From contig CM074804.1 of assembly GCA_037447605.1 (NCBI GenBank), positions 6,166,162 through 6,230,161 of the forward strand: a stretch of DNA of 64,000 nt. Direction: 5' to 3'. The position numbers and the translations under genes were made by a program. Positions 32,927 through 44,568 of this stretch are shown piece after piece; the stretch's first letter is position 1, and every line of letters begins with the position of its first letter. Below the pieces are notes generated by a model, which was given only the letters and a program-made list of their open reading frames with translations, ran no database searches and was not told the DNA's origin. The stretch comes from Zygnema circumcarinatum. Its lineage: Eukaryota; Streptophyta; Zygnematophyceae; Zygnematales; Zygnemataceae.

Positions 32927-33135
32927 ACGGGCGGACGGCCGCACGGCAGCCGACAGGATGCGGGCACACGCCGCCGCCGCAGGGGGTCGCCGCAGTCGCT
33001 TCTGCGAATTAGCAGAACAGGACAAGCGGCCCGAGGGCTTCGGCTGCCCGCCCTGCCTGCCCGCTTGCCCGGGCTGCCCGGGCTGCCGGGCAAGGAGATC
33101 AGGGCCGGCCCAGGCCGTGATGGGATGGGATGGGT

Positions 33136-33143
33136 CCAACCAG
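33136..33143. repeat. MITE target site duplication, left
   Basis: ccaaccag, repeated exactly at 33505-33512. Confidence 0.85.
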
Positions 33144-33504
33144 TATAGATCCGTATGTATCAAACGCGTGTATTAATACACTGTATAATACATGCGTATT
33201 ATACACCATTTTAAAAATACAGTGTATTTTATATGTATTTAACGTATTTTCTTTTGATTTCTCGCTAATTGAACAGAGATTGATTATTGGCCAACCAACA
33301 ACTCAACACGTGTGACGGGCCACACGTGTGACACGTGTGGCCGTATAGTTCCGTACACAGTTTTCGTACAGAAATTCCGTACGACTCTATGTCTGGTTGT
33401 ACGGATGTTAACAGTTGCGTTCGGGTTTTATACAATGTAAAATACTGTATTAATACTGTATTATACATTGTATTAAACCTCAAAGTGTATAATACGGATC
33501 TATA
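33144..33504. mobile_element. 361-bp MITE with 8-bp target duplication (hAT-like)
   Basis: The ends are a perfect 13-bp inverted repeat (TATAGATCCGTAT), extending imperfectly for about 47 bp into AT-rich tataata-type sequence. An exact 8-bp direct repeat (ccaaccag) flanks it. An 8-bp duplication is typical of hAT transposons, but the terminal bases are not the common CAGNG form, so the superfamily is tentative. There is no coding capacity. The centre holds a 25-nt near-perfect palindrome with two ACGTGT words (33318-33342). The surrounding DNA is GC-rich, so the element stands out by composition. Confidence 0.82.
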
Positions 33505-33512
33505 CCAACCAG
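33505..33512. repeat. MITE target site duplication, right
   Basis: ccaaccag directly after the right inverted repeat. Confidence 0.85.
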
Positions 33513-35498
33513 CCACAGACGTGGCCTGTCCTCCGGGAAGAGGGGGAGGGAAAGTTCACGGCGACCGGTCAAGCACCGCGCGTGCGTTGGGCGGCATTCG
33601 GGCGGAGGTTTCTGAGTAGCGGCGGGGAGACCAGGGGCCACCGCGGCAGCGGGGATCCTTCACAGAGTCTGACCGGCCTCGCCTTGCGAATGTTCGCCCC
33701 CGCCCGCCCGCCCGTCCAAGTCCGAGGCGCTGTGCGGTGTGGGTAGAACCGCGTCAGTCAGTCGCAATTTCTTGGTTCTCAAAAAAAAAAAATTGCACTT
33801 TTCAGAAAGTGCTATTCTCCAACAGTCGGGCAGTTCAAGAAAATAAAACGTTCCGGTTCCTGTAACAAAGGTACGATGGCAAAACGTCCGGCCACTCGGA
33901 AAACGACAAGCGCAAACAAAGGAATGACGGAATCTTCAACGAGAGCGCGGGCGGGCCCAGCCGTACGGTTAGCCTCGACGTGTCGCCCTGCCATTTGGCG
34001 TCACGTTTTGGCCCAACCATCCAAACGAATGCGACGCCTAACTGTCGATCTGCACAAATCACCAAATCTTGCACTCTGTGCTGGCGTTTTCGAAAAACCG
34101 CGAAAACATGACAAACAAGTACGACGCCCACGAGGGGAGGCGACGTGCCGCGCAGGATTGCCCCCCGCGGCCGCGCGCAGTCCTGCCCGCCCTCGCCCGC
34201 CCGCCTGCCGCGAAAGTCGCGTGGCGACGTGGCGCGCAGCGGGCGGCGCGGCGGCGTCCCGGGGAGGCCGCGCCGCCTGCCACGCGCCACGTCGCCGACC
34301 GCGTGGCCGCCCCTGCGCGCGGCCATGTGCGCCCTCCACCGGGACCCGCCTCCCCGCGAGAGCGCGCCACGTGGGCGGCACGCTGGCGGCGGGCGCGTTT
34401 TCTCGAGGAGGCGACGCCACGGCGCCGGTCCCGCACGGCCGTACGGCCGCCCATGTGACGACACCGGCGCGGCGGTAATTACGCATTGTACGGACGGACC
34501 GCTTCGGAAAAGCGGACAGTGACGCCGGCCGGCGTCGGTCGGCGCTGCGCGCCAAAACTCGTAATGGGAATAAGACGAGTCCAGATTTGGAGCCGGCCAA
34601 TCGGGGCCCGTATACAGATCGTGCTGACGCAGCCTTGTCGCCACGCGGGCCTGTCTGCGGCTGTGGCCGGAACGGAGGGCTCCTCGCGAACGGTGGCCAA
34701 ACAGGGCACATGCAAAAATGACGGAACAACAAAGGATGGCACTTGTTCATTGGTCGAACTTGAAAAGCCTCCTATAGCGACGAGGAGGACAACAAGATAA
34801 TCACATTCTACACTTTGCGGAAAGATGGGCATTGCTTTCTGAACGCTGATCCAGTGATCCAGTGTGGTGCTATCATGAGTTCGCTCGGTTTTTTGTTTTT
34901 TTACTGTAAAACTAAAGGACTTGATCAAGAAATCTCAAGAGATTAAGAAGCGATCTTTGGATTGTTTGGCAAGGCCGCACACTAGAAGACTGGCAAACCA
35001 AAAGCATAGAGAATATGGTAAACCACGTGAAGCTGCCCCTCCAACCTCCTCATGGCAGAGTCGCGCCAATTGTAGTGCTCGCGAGTCTTGGAAACTGGAA
35101 CTGCACCTTCCTGATGCAGACCTTTCATCATCATGTATAGTGTGGCCCACTCTAAAGATAGCGCAGGCCATTTGCAATTACTGTCAGTGTTTAAGGTTCC
35201 TTGGGTTACATATACGTGTATTCCCTACACATGCATGTAGTCTTGTGCATTCAAAGGTACAATACTCGACAGTTTGCGCCATGGCGATTCCTCAAACCAG
35301 CACTTAGTGTGGGCCACTTTCATTGCGGGTTTACACAATTTGTGTGCCCACACAAAACACGATGAAGTGGGCCACTCTTTTCGAACGTCAAGTGAAATCT
35401 GCAGCTTGCAAGCAGCACAGCCGCGTTCAAAAGCGTCCTCGCAGCATCGCTGGGACACCACCGCATTGCCACCAAGAATTGCGCAAATGCGAACGAAT
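33513..35498. other. Intergenic region, no supported gene
   Basis: A very GC-rich block (34130-34460) keeps several frames open on both strands at once (Arg/Ala/Pro-rich), as expected from composition. Scattered gtacgg sites occur at about 33960, 34439 and 34489. The rest, up to the NEMF stop, is mixed and featureless. It should include the NEMF 3' untranslated region. Confidence 0.4.
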
Positions 35499-38400
35499 TC
35501 ACAATTTTGCATTGGAAGCCGCTGCCTGCTTTTTGCCCTTCTTCTGACTCGCCTTCACCTTGGTGAGCCCCGGCGCAGTGAGCTTCACGTTCCCAACCAT
35601 GGCTGCCACGAGCTCGGGATCGGTCGCCACCTTCATCAGCTTCTTCTCCTGCGCACTCGCCTCGGGGAGCCGCGAGAAGAGCTCTACCGCCGTCTTGGCA
35701 GCTTTGAACACACACCACGCACAACCAAACAGGAACATAGAACGTCACCTTCACATTCACTGAAGACGGCCTCTTAAGCTGCGTTGCATGCAACAAATGG
35801 GAAACATCACAAGTGGGAACCCTACTGATAAAGACTACGGACGGATCTGTAGAGCGACCACATTCCGATTTCTGCACGCAAATTTTTCTGTTTGTACATG
35901 GAGAGGCATCTCATTACCGGCACCAAGTCCCTCACCTTTGCCTTTCTTTGCCGAGCCCGGAGTGAGCTTCACCCTGTACTTGTAGCCCTGCAGAGCGCTG
36001 TACGGCGCGCACACGGGCACTGCGTAGAGCAGAACGTCGCCCGCTTTCGGAACTCCTGTGAGCACGTCCTGCTCCTTCAGCTGCCCCTTCTCCGCCTCCC
36101 CGAGCTCCTGCACGTTCTCCTCCTCCAGCAACTTCTCAACCTCGGCATCGTCCATCCTTTCCTGTGCGTGTAGGCTCACGTCTCCTGTTGGGCCTCCCAC
36201 GCTACCAACCTCCCCTCCGTCATCTCCTTCAGCTCCGCCATGATTGCTACTCTCCCCTCCTCCATCTTCATCATCTCCAACAGTTTCTCCCGCATCTGAC
36301 CTATCAATCTCTCCACCTCTTCCTTCCTTCTCCGACCTTTCTCCTTCAGCAGGCCGATCGCCTTCTGCAGGATGGCTGCCAGCTGCGGCAGCCATGTCGG
36401 TGGGGCAGTCTCGAGCTATATGGCCCTCCCGCCGGCACTTGTAGCAAACAATCACATGCCTCATTGGCTCTGCACAGAAAAAGTCCGTTGTCAGGGAACA
36501 ACGCTTCCGTTCCCTTCGCTTCCCTTTGCATGCATAGATGGAGGGATCACCTAAGCTGAATGGATTACGGAAGATAAAAAACCTCTTCATAAGGTCTACA
36601 CTGTCATCTTAAAAATTGCTGGCGTAGCAGCACGCAAAAAAAACCAAAGTTAGCGCCTTTTTCAAGTTTCTTTCCCCCTCACTGCACCCGCTTCTGCAGG
36701 CAATACCTGTTGCATTTTGTTGGTTTGGTTCAACTTTTCCGCCACCTACTGAAGCCGCACGCTCTGGCTCCTTATCTTGACGTCCTGCCGACTGCAGGAT
36801 CACACCGTAGCACCAAAAATGGAACAACAGAAGATGGAACAACAATCAGAGCAAACAGCGTCACTACGCCCTCCACATATTCTCTTCCATGCTGTAAATG
36901 GGTCAAGTAAATGATGAAGAGAAGCTGGCATGCATCCAAAGCGAGTATCAATAGGTAGGCTTTTCTGAAAGTATGTCCACAACAGCTCAACAAAGAAACT
37001 ACAAAAGTTGACGAATAGGATCATAGTCAAAGTGTGAGCTCGATCTCAAAAGGCAGATCGGGGCAGGTGACGGCACCCACAGCGAGCAGCGCCATGGTCA
37101 CTCTCCTTTCCTCCTCGTCCTGCTCGCCGTACTTCTCCTTCGCCCTCTTTATCTTTCCTCGCTTTCCCCGTCCCACTTTCAACCCTTCCGAATCGCCCTT
37201 GCCTCCTCCCTTGTCCCCCTTCACTCCTCCCTCGGCTGCACTCCCTCCCCTCCGCGCACTTGTACTCGGATCATTCTTTGCAGACTTACCCCTCCTAAGC
37301 GCATACCCATTGTCCCTTTCCCCTGTGATCGCGGCCTTGCCCTTCATTCCGTTTCTCTCCTGTTCATGATCGGCTTCTTTCTCCTCTTCTCCCACTCCCT
37401 TCCCGCCCTCATATTCTATTTGTTCATCCTCATCGTCCTTTTGAACTCGTCCATCATGCTTTTCCCCTTCCAAAGCATCAACATCTCCCTCCACACTCCA
37501 CATGGCTCCCTGCCCTCCCCCGCCTTGGTTGTCTCGTCCTTTCCCGTCTGCTCCTTTCTTTGACTGCTTCCTCTCTGCTTTTGACAAATAGGGCCTCTGT
37601 CGATTTGCTATTTGGCGACTCCCAGTCACTTCCTCAACTGTAGTTAATCCATCGCTGTCAATAGCATCAGGATCTTCATCAAGACCATACTTATTGTTTC
37701 CTCTTCGTTTATACGGCCCATTCGATGAAAATGCCTTATCCAGCAGCTCATCCAGGTCTGCAGCCGCTACGTTGGACTCGTCTTCTTTTGCTTCTTGATC
37801 TCTATCTTTCGCTGCAACCTCCTCCACATCTCTTTCCCTTATCCTCTCACGTCCATCGTCACTCCCCACCCCTTGCTTAAGTGCTTCGTCGCATCCATCT
37901 TTCTGCTCTCCATGGCCTCCTTCCTCTTCCTCACTTCTGCCTCCTGGCTCGTCCATGCCTTTCAGCTCTTCCTCCGACATACCCACAGCCTCTGCCACTG
38001 CATCCTCTTCGTCCATCTCTCCCCTCACTCGTCTCTCATTCAAGTGTGCAGCCAGTGAGCTTTCCTCTAATCGAAACATGAATGCGAATCCCATAACCAA
38101 CTGAGTGGGAGGCAAAAAGTTTTTTCTACCACGAATCACGAAGCTGCCCACAGTAAGGTACTCTCCTGTGGGGGCAGTTTTAGAAACCTGATGCGGATAC
38201 ACCCACCACGCACTTGTGACTATCTTCGAGTCCCAGGCCGCACTGCGGCACACGGCAAAGGCGCCTGCTTGGTTGAGAGAGAGGGGCGGAATAGGACTGT
38301 CAGGATCCCAATTCTTTATCACTGTGCTCGATGCGCCACGGAGGTCAGCATGCAAATACCTGCAAGCAGACAGGGTACTAAAAGGCCTGAGTTCGTGACC

Positions 38401-41400
38401 CCAGGGAGCAGGGAGGAAAAAGGCAACAGAACGACAGAAGAGATAAGGTCTCCAAAGGATGCAGGATCGAGAGGTGACGAATGAAATGAGTGAGATTTGA
38501 CATGAACCAAAGGAGGGAGGTGCATGTCTTACAGGTCACCTTTCTTGAGGTATCGTTTCACAACAAGCTCGTTCTGTTGCGCATCACGGCCGCTAATCAC
38601 AAGGTAATTCTCACTGGTCACGAACCAGTAGAATTTTTCAAACCAGTGAACTTTACGAAGGTGAGATATTGCAGCCACTGCCTTCGCCTGACCCCCCACC
38701 AATGCAGCATTAGAGCCAGTAACCTATGTTGGTTCAAAATTCCAATGACAAGTTTGATTATGAGAATCCTTCGTTTCGGTGCTTCCATGTCGAATGCTTT
38801 TCGTAGTTCCACATTCCAATGACAAACGATAGTCACATGAACACAAGTAGCCACGTTTGTAGCGTCCATGCGCCCCTTCAGAAGGTGAAAAGCCAGATAC
38901 CATACCTTCCTTGGAGTTCTCTGGACAGCTTTGCCAGAAAGACAGTGATGATGTAAACAAAGCGGCAGGCGGAAAAAGGAAACCAGAATGGCACAATAAG
39001 GGTGCTGGGGGCGAAAACCTCTTGGGATGTAAAAGGTTACACTAGAGAGGCAGCGGTTCACCTGAGTCAGCTGCTGCTGGGCTTTCTTCTCTGCTGCAGC
39101 AAAGACTTGCTCATGGGCAGCCACCGTCTTCTCCCTCTTCGCTGCGTGTTTCTTTTTAGCGTCAAACCACATTCGAGCGTTTGCATATGCACTGAGGGAG
39201 AGATCCACCTCCACCTGTACTTGCAGCGAGAAGGCATGCAGGGAGGAGGAGAAGCACGAATGCAGAGTAAGGCGGTAGAATGGAGGAAGACAAGCACAGG
39301 GGTGATGCCAACAAATGCGATGCCTCCCCGCGATGTGCAAAACTGCACAGGTCTGACCATTGGATCAACCAACGGAGTGGTTGCGAACCATTGACTCGCT
39401 ACCCGACCAACAATTGACATAGTTCGAACCATTGGTTAGGGAGTTTATACATTTGTTTTGTTTTTCAGATATGTAGATCCATGTTAGTTGGCGACGTGAT
39501 AATTAAAGCACGTCGCTTCCATTGACAACGAGATGTGAGTTCGAATCCGCTAGTCAGCACACAAAATTTTGGGCTTTCTAGGTAGTGTTTCCAACTATTG
39601 CAATCAACCATTGGACTCATCCATTGGTTGCGTCAAATGGTTGGCAACTATTGCAATAGTTGCAACCATTGACGCGCGGACTAGCCAACCGTTGGATTCA
39701 GTGATTGAGAATCAATGAAATGGTTGCGAACCAAGCAACCATTGGATTCAATGGGTGCCAAACATTGGAATGGTTGTGAACCATTGGACGGCCAACCATT
39801 GGTCAGCAATGATTGGCCAATGGTTACCGATCCACAGGTCCGACCTGTGCAAAACTGCACGGGAGATGTCACAGTCTGAAGCCTTCAGCAGCAGGGGAAC
39901 ACATGCCGCTGCAACAAGTGTTGTTGCTGCTGATGATGGTTGACGCAACGAAAAAGAAGGGGGAACGGAAGCTACTACCTAAGAAAATAACCGAAGTAGT
40001 GGCCGAACGACACGGAAAGCTATAAAGAACAGATCATCCTACACCCGGGCTTTACCTCTGTAAAAAACAAATTTTCTTTAGCTCATGAAGAAAAAAAAAC
40101 CCCTCTTCCCACGTCCCTGCAAAGTGGCCGAAACAGACCTTGGCGACCGGCGCCGTCTTCTCCTCGTCGTCCATGGCCTCCAGACTGTTGCTGAGCAGCA
40201 GCGTGACTCGGCCCCTCTCCAGCTGCAGGCTGTGCACGAGTCCCGCCACGGGGTTCCCCGCGCGCGCCTCCTCCTTCACCACGCGTCTGAGCGCCGCCCA
40301 GTCGAGGCCCCGCGCCAGCGCGCCGCGCACCGCGAGGAGGGCCGCGTCCACGTCCGCCGCGTTGCACGCGATCAGCTCCGCGCGCTGCATGGACTCGGCG
40401 GCCTCCTGCCCGAGCTGCTCCGCACGCTTCGTCTGCACAGGGAGGGAAGGAAGGGAAGGGAAGGGCACCCTCGCTGTTACACCCACGCAACGCAATGCTG
40501 GGGGCGAAAGGAGCAGGCTCTTTGGCCGCCACTCTTTTGGTTGAAGGCAGGGGTGGAGGCAAATTCTGCTGCGCAAGCTAGGAAGAAATGAGTGGGGAAG
40601 TGGGAAGGCAAACGCTCGTACAGTCGTGTTATTTGGAATAATGAAAACTGAGGAGGGGTGTGATTGTGGTTCGCAGAGTTTGGTTATTCGAAAGAACGTG
40701 CTTCCTAAGAAGCAAGTCTAGCCGAGATTCACCTGATCGGCTCGGATTCTTTCGAGCTTTGACAAGGCCTGATTTTCTGCTGCTGTTCGTTGTTGGACAA
40801 ATTTTTGGCCCTCAATTTTGGAAAAGAAATCATCGACAGCTGCGTCAAATGTTGGGAAAGTCAGAGTCTCACGACCCGCGTGTTGGTGCAGGCGGACGGG
40901 AGTGAACTCGTCATACATCTGCAGACACGACAAAGCCCGTCAGGACACTGTATGACTCCAGAACGGCGAACCTAAACCCCAGTCACCAAGACTTCGAGCA
41001 CACACACATACATGAATCAGCACCTTCAAGAGCATCGACTGCTGAACGACGTGATCCCCATTCCCCTGAGATGTTCACGAAGCTCCACAGTTCATCCAGT
41101 GGTGTAAAAACATAATCAGTTGTGGAGCCAAGGAAGAGAAGAAAGGCTGAAGAACTCATTTCCAAAAGCAAGCACACATCTTCTCTTGAAAGGTTCACCT
41201 TCACTTCTTCAAGTTTTTCTGTTGCATGGCCATCGGGCAGCGTTCTGTTGGTCCCTTTCAACCCCTTGTTTTGAATAGTAATGAAACCTTCCGCCGGAAT
41301 CTCTCCCGTTGCCACTTGCCCGAGCCACTTTTCAAACCTCCACACCGACTCGACGAGGGCTCCAACCTCCTCTTCTTTGAGTCCGCCAATACCCGAAGCA

Positions 41401-44188
41401 GCGGAAGGCTCCTTCCAAACAGGCGCCCCCGGAGAAAGGCCGGCGTCGAGAATAATATGCTCCAACAGGGCTGGCCCATAGCCCAATGCATCCGCCAAAG
41501 CATTCTTCAACGACTTTCCTTGCTCGATTTCTCCTCCTTTCCCATCTTTCTCGCCTTTTCCCTTTTTCGATCGGCCCCGCTTCCCTTCCCCACTCACTCC
41601 TTTCCGCCCCTTCCCTCCCTTTTGCTCTCCATCCTTAGCCTGCTTTCCATCCTTTGGCTTTGTTTCTTCCCATCCAGTGTCCGCTGCCTTTCCCAGCTCA
41701 CTCACTTCTTCTATAGCTATTCCTTCGCCTGTGTCCTCATTCACGGCTGCCGCTCCCCCAGTCTCACCCTCTTCAGCCATGGCTTTTGCTTCACACCGAA
41801 GGGCCTTCATAATATTCTCTCGCAAAGACATCTCCATCTTGCGACATGCCGATATGGGGTACTGCTTATGAGTCATCATCGCAATTCCTGACTCATCATC
41901 TCTGCATAACGTCCATGCTACCATCATTAATGAACCTACGGCAAAATCAAACGTCTCCTTTCCATGCAGTGTCCTTATTCCTCAAAAAACGAATTAAAGT
42001 CGTCACAAAAAAGGCAAGGAGCACTTTCCCAGCACTTCTGAACGGTGCTCCCAGCCATACTTCAAAGCTGCGAATGGGAGGAGCTCTTATCCTCTTCAAT
42101 ATGGACGCCAAAAAAAAAAACAATGACTTTAGAGGGGCTTGAAGGGAGCAGCAGAAGCCTACCTGTACGTGCGCAACAGTATCAGAACATTGTAATCGCT
42201 GTCGGTAAGCATTATGTTGCCTGAAGCATAAAGCTCAAGGAGTAGGTGGTGGGACCCACTGCCTACACCAAATTGGAAATCCACAACCTGCCACGAATGA
42301 ACCTCTTGCCGTAAACACAATATTCAAATACTTGCTGCCTTCGTGCGTAAACTTGAATCCAGATGGCGAGCATGCGAACAACAGACCTTAAGAGGCATCA
42401 TGGAGAGCAGTGAATCGTTTAGAACTCTCATTCTTGAACAGCAGAATTCCAAGTTTCAGCCCTCATTTCTTATTTACAAAAAAATGGCCAGACAAGCGAA
42501 AACGCCAAATCGCTATACCCGATCAATCCCCAACTGCCGAACATCCTCCAATCGTTTTGCACGTATGTGTTTCCTCAGCTTCAAGGTAAACCCCGAGGGG
42601 GTTGCACTCTTATCCCTGATTGGGCGCCAACATTCCAAAACCACAAACTCCAAGTAAGGTCAGCCAATCTTTGTCTGGAGTATGGAAACGGCTGCGAGTG
42701 AAGATGGTCGTGGCCAAAGACATCACGATAAAGAGAAGATAAAGATAAAGGATAAAGGGGGAGAGCGGAAAGGCTAAAATTGAAGGGAATTGGAAGGGAT
42801 AGTGGGTTACATTTAGGGAGGATAAAAGGTTAAATAAGGAAGAAAGGAGCGAACAGGTAATAAAGTGGAAAAAATGGAACCGTCGCCTTGGAAAATATGC
42901 CGGAACCTAATAAATGCCAATGGGTCCCGTTACAACCAGGACTTAGGAGTTGATTTGAGATGGAGAGTGCATTTAGGTTTAGATTTAGATAGGCAGCAGC
43001 CTAGAAGACCGATTTTGCAGAAACAGGGCCAAAATGGCAACAAGGTTTGAAGTATCTGAGTTTCACCTGGCAAACTGTGTGGTGTGAACACGAACACCAC
43101 TCTCCAGCAAGACGAGAACTTTTTCACTCTCTCCACTGTCCGTCACTCCACTGCTCTTTGCCAGCTTGAGGAGATAAGTCTGCACTCGACCAGCAACAAA
43201 GTAAACTTGTCAGAAAAATTCTGGCATGCCCTTTCGTGTTCGCAAAGGTAAATGAAAAAAAAGGTCAATGAAAGGTGAATGTAAGTGGTTATTTCTTCAT
43301 TACGTTGTCCAAACTAAAGATAACTTTGGTTGTAAATAAATAAAGAACGCCGTGGTCTTGAACATTCAGTGACAACACCTGCGACCGTTTTGAACAAAAA
43401 CCCATTGACAGCTGATCGATTGCAATGAAATGGAATGTTATTAAACTTTGAAAATGTCAAGCTTACCCATACACAGTCTTGCAGCAACCACTGAAAGACA
43501 TCCAAATTTCCGAATTCAAACCTTACAATTTAAAAATTCTTACCATTCATTGATTACTAAGATTTTTTAAATCCCTAAAGTCTAATAAATTCATTCATCG
43601 AATTATATTCCAAACTCACATATTTCATAACGAAGGGAAATATCTTATACGTTTTATTTATAAATCCGTCAGCTATGTCATTTACACATAAGCTAGCTTC
43701 ATGCCAGGCTCGTCCCATGCCCCTCCCTTGCCTCCGTGAATAAAGTTTAAAATCATTCCTTTACTAAAGCCCCCCCTAACGTGTGTAACTGTAAAAGCAA
43801 TTGCTCCACCACCCTAGGACAGACAGAATTCCAGAAAGTTTAAGTATGGAGGCTATATCCATGCTGCAAGGTTTTCCAATTGAGCCATCCGTTGCCACTC
43901 TCCCAGCAAAATTCTGATGAGTTGCAACAAAACAATTTGCCTCACGCTCCCATTCCCGCTCTATGCCTCTCTCCATTCTCCTCTTCCTCTCGTCCAGTCT
44001 CCCTCTCTCACCCTCTCCCTCTCCCTCTCTTCCCGTCCTTTCACCTCTCACCGCCTCTCGCCGGGTGGGCCTGTCTGGCTTGCCTTGGGATTGAGATCGT
44101 AGACGTTGGCCAGGCGCATGCCAATGAGGCGGCGCAGGAACGCCACCTCCGCCGCCACGTCAGCGGTGCTCATGCGGGCCTTCACCAT
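35499..44188 (-). CDS. NEMF: NEMF/Rqc2 (Caliban/Tae2) ribosome quality control factor
   Basis: Twelve phase-consistent exons: 44188-44084, 43179-43067, 42615-42519, 42287-42163, 41901-41199, 40918-40733, 40432-40139, 39214-39062, 38687-38533, 38359-37077, 36469-35936, 35701-35499; 1316 residues. Family members bind stalled 60S-peptidyl-tRNA, recruit the ligase Listerin and direct C-terminal tailing. NFACT-N starts [15 protein letters not shown] and keeps the conserved Asp10 and the Asp-Arg pair of QLGIDR (104-105). Then come a helical middle domain with [16 protein letters not shown] and [10 protein letters not shown], and NFACT-R ([48 protein letters not shown]). A CCHC knuckle [14 protein letters not shown] (1080-1093) and NFACT-C ([15 protein letters not shown]) follow. 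It is longer than the usual about 1000-1100 residues because of acidic, Lys/Gly-rich inserts in exons 5, 10 and 11. Intron 1 uses a GC donor. Confidence 0.95.
39337..39346. repeat. TIR-element target site duplication, left
   Basis: gcaaaactgc, repeated exactly at 39849-39858. Confidence 0.83.
39347..39848. mobile_element. 502-bp TIR element in a NEMF intron (Mutator-like target duplication)
   Basis: The ends form an inverted repeat, ACAGGTCTGACC at left and GGTCCGACCTGT at right (11 of 12 paired), with further partial pairing inwards. A perfect 10-bp direct repeat flanks it, which fits the 8-11-bp duplications of Mutator-like elements. The interior is a mosaic of short self-complementary words (aaccattgg, caatggttg) that can fold on themselves. 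It lies in the intron between exons 7 and 8 of NEMF and touches neither splice site. It has no coding capacity. A related but decayed stretch lies at 17220-17295. Confidence 0.8.
39849..39858. repeat. TIR-element target site duplication, right
   Basis: gcaaaactgc directly after the right inverted repeat. Confidence 0.83.
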
Positions 44189-44568
44189 CCTGCCACCCCT
44201 GTCCCTCTGCGCCGCAGCACGGCGCCGGCGCGCGCAGGGCCTCCTGCTCCTCCTGCTCCTCCTCCTCCTGCTGCTGCTCCACTCCGCTTGAGCACTGCCG
44301 AGCAACGCCTACTCCCTCCCGCCCCCTCCCCTCCTGCAGGCGACCTCGGGCCGCCCCGGCGCCCAGACGCTCCGACCTGTACGGTCGCGAGAATTGGACC
44401 GAGCGAGCTACGGATGGCGCGTAGTAATAATAATAATTACCAAAGTGGGCGCCCGCCTCGCGGAGGGAGATATGGGCCGTGTGGCGGAGTGAGCGAGAGC
44501 GAGAGAGAGGCGCGGGCGAGCTCAGAGCAGAAAGCCGGAGGTCGCGCTGTGGCGGGGAGCAGGCAGCC
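44189..44568. promoter_or_regulatory. Shared divergent promoter of NEMF and FLVB
   Basis: Only 380 bp separate the two start codons, which point away from each other, so the 5' leaders and promoters must share or abut. The region has a CTCCTG tract (44239-44280), a CCTCCC tract (44308-44335, a GGGAGG leader on the NEMF strand), one gtacggtcg site (44379-44387) and a gagcgagag purine stretch (44489-44508) on the FLVB side. No TATA box is evident. Confidence 0.7.

Noticed and set aside
33835-34928. 269- and 249-residue minus-strand ORFs and 200-residue plus-strand ORF
   Set aside because: They overlap one another in a block of very high GC; low-complexity Arg/Ala/Pro products without domains.
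37034-38081. Plus-strand Ser/Leu/Pro ORFs opposite NEMF
   Set aside because: Antisense of the acidic, Lys-rich NEMF exon 10.
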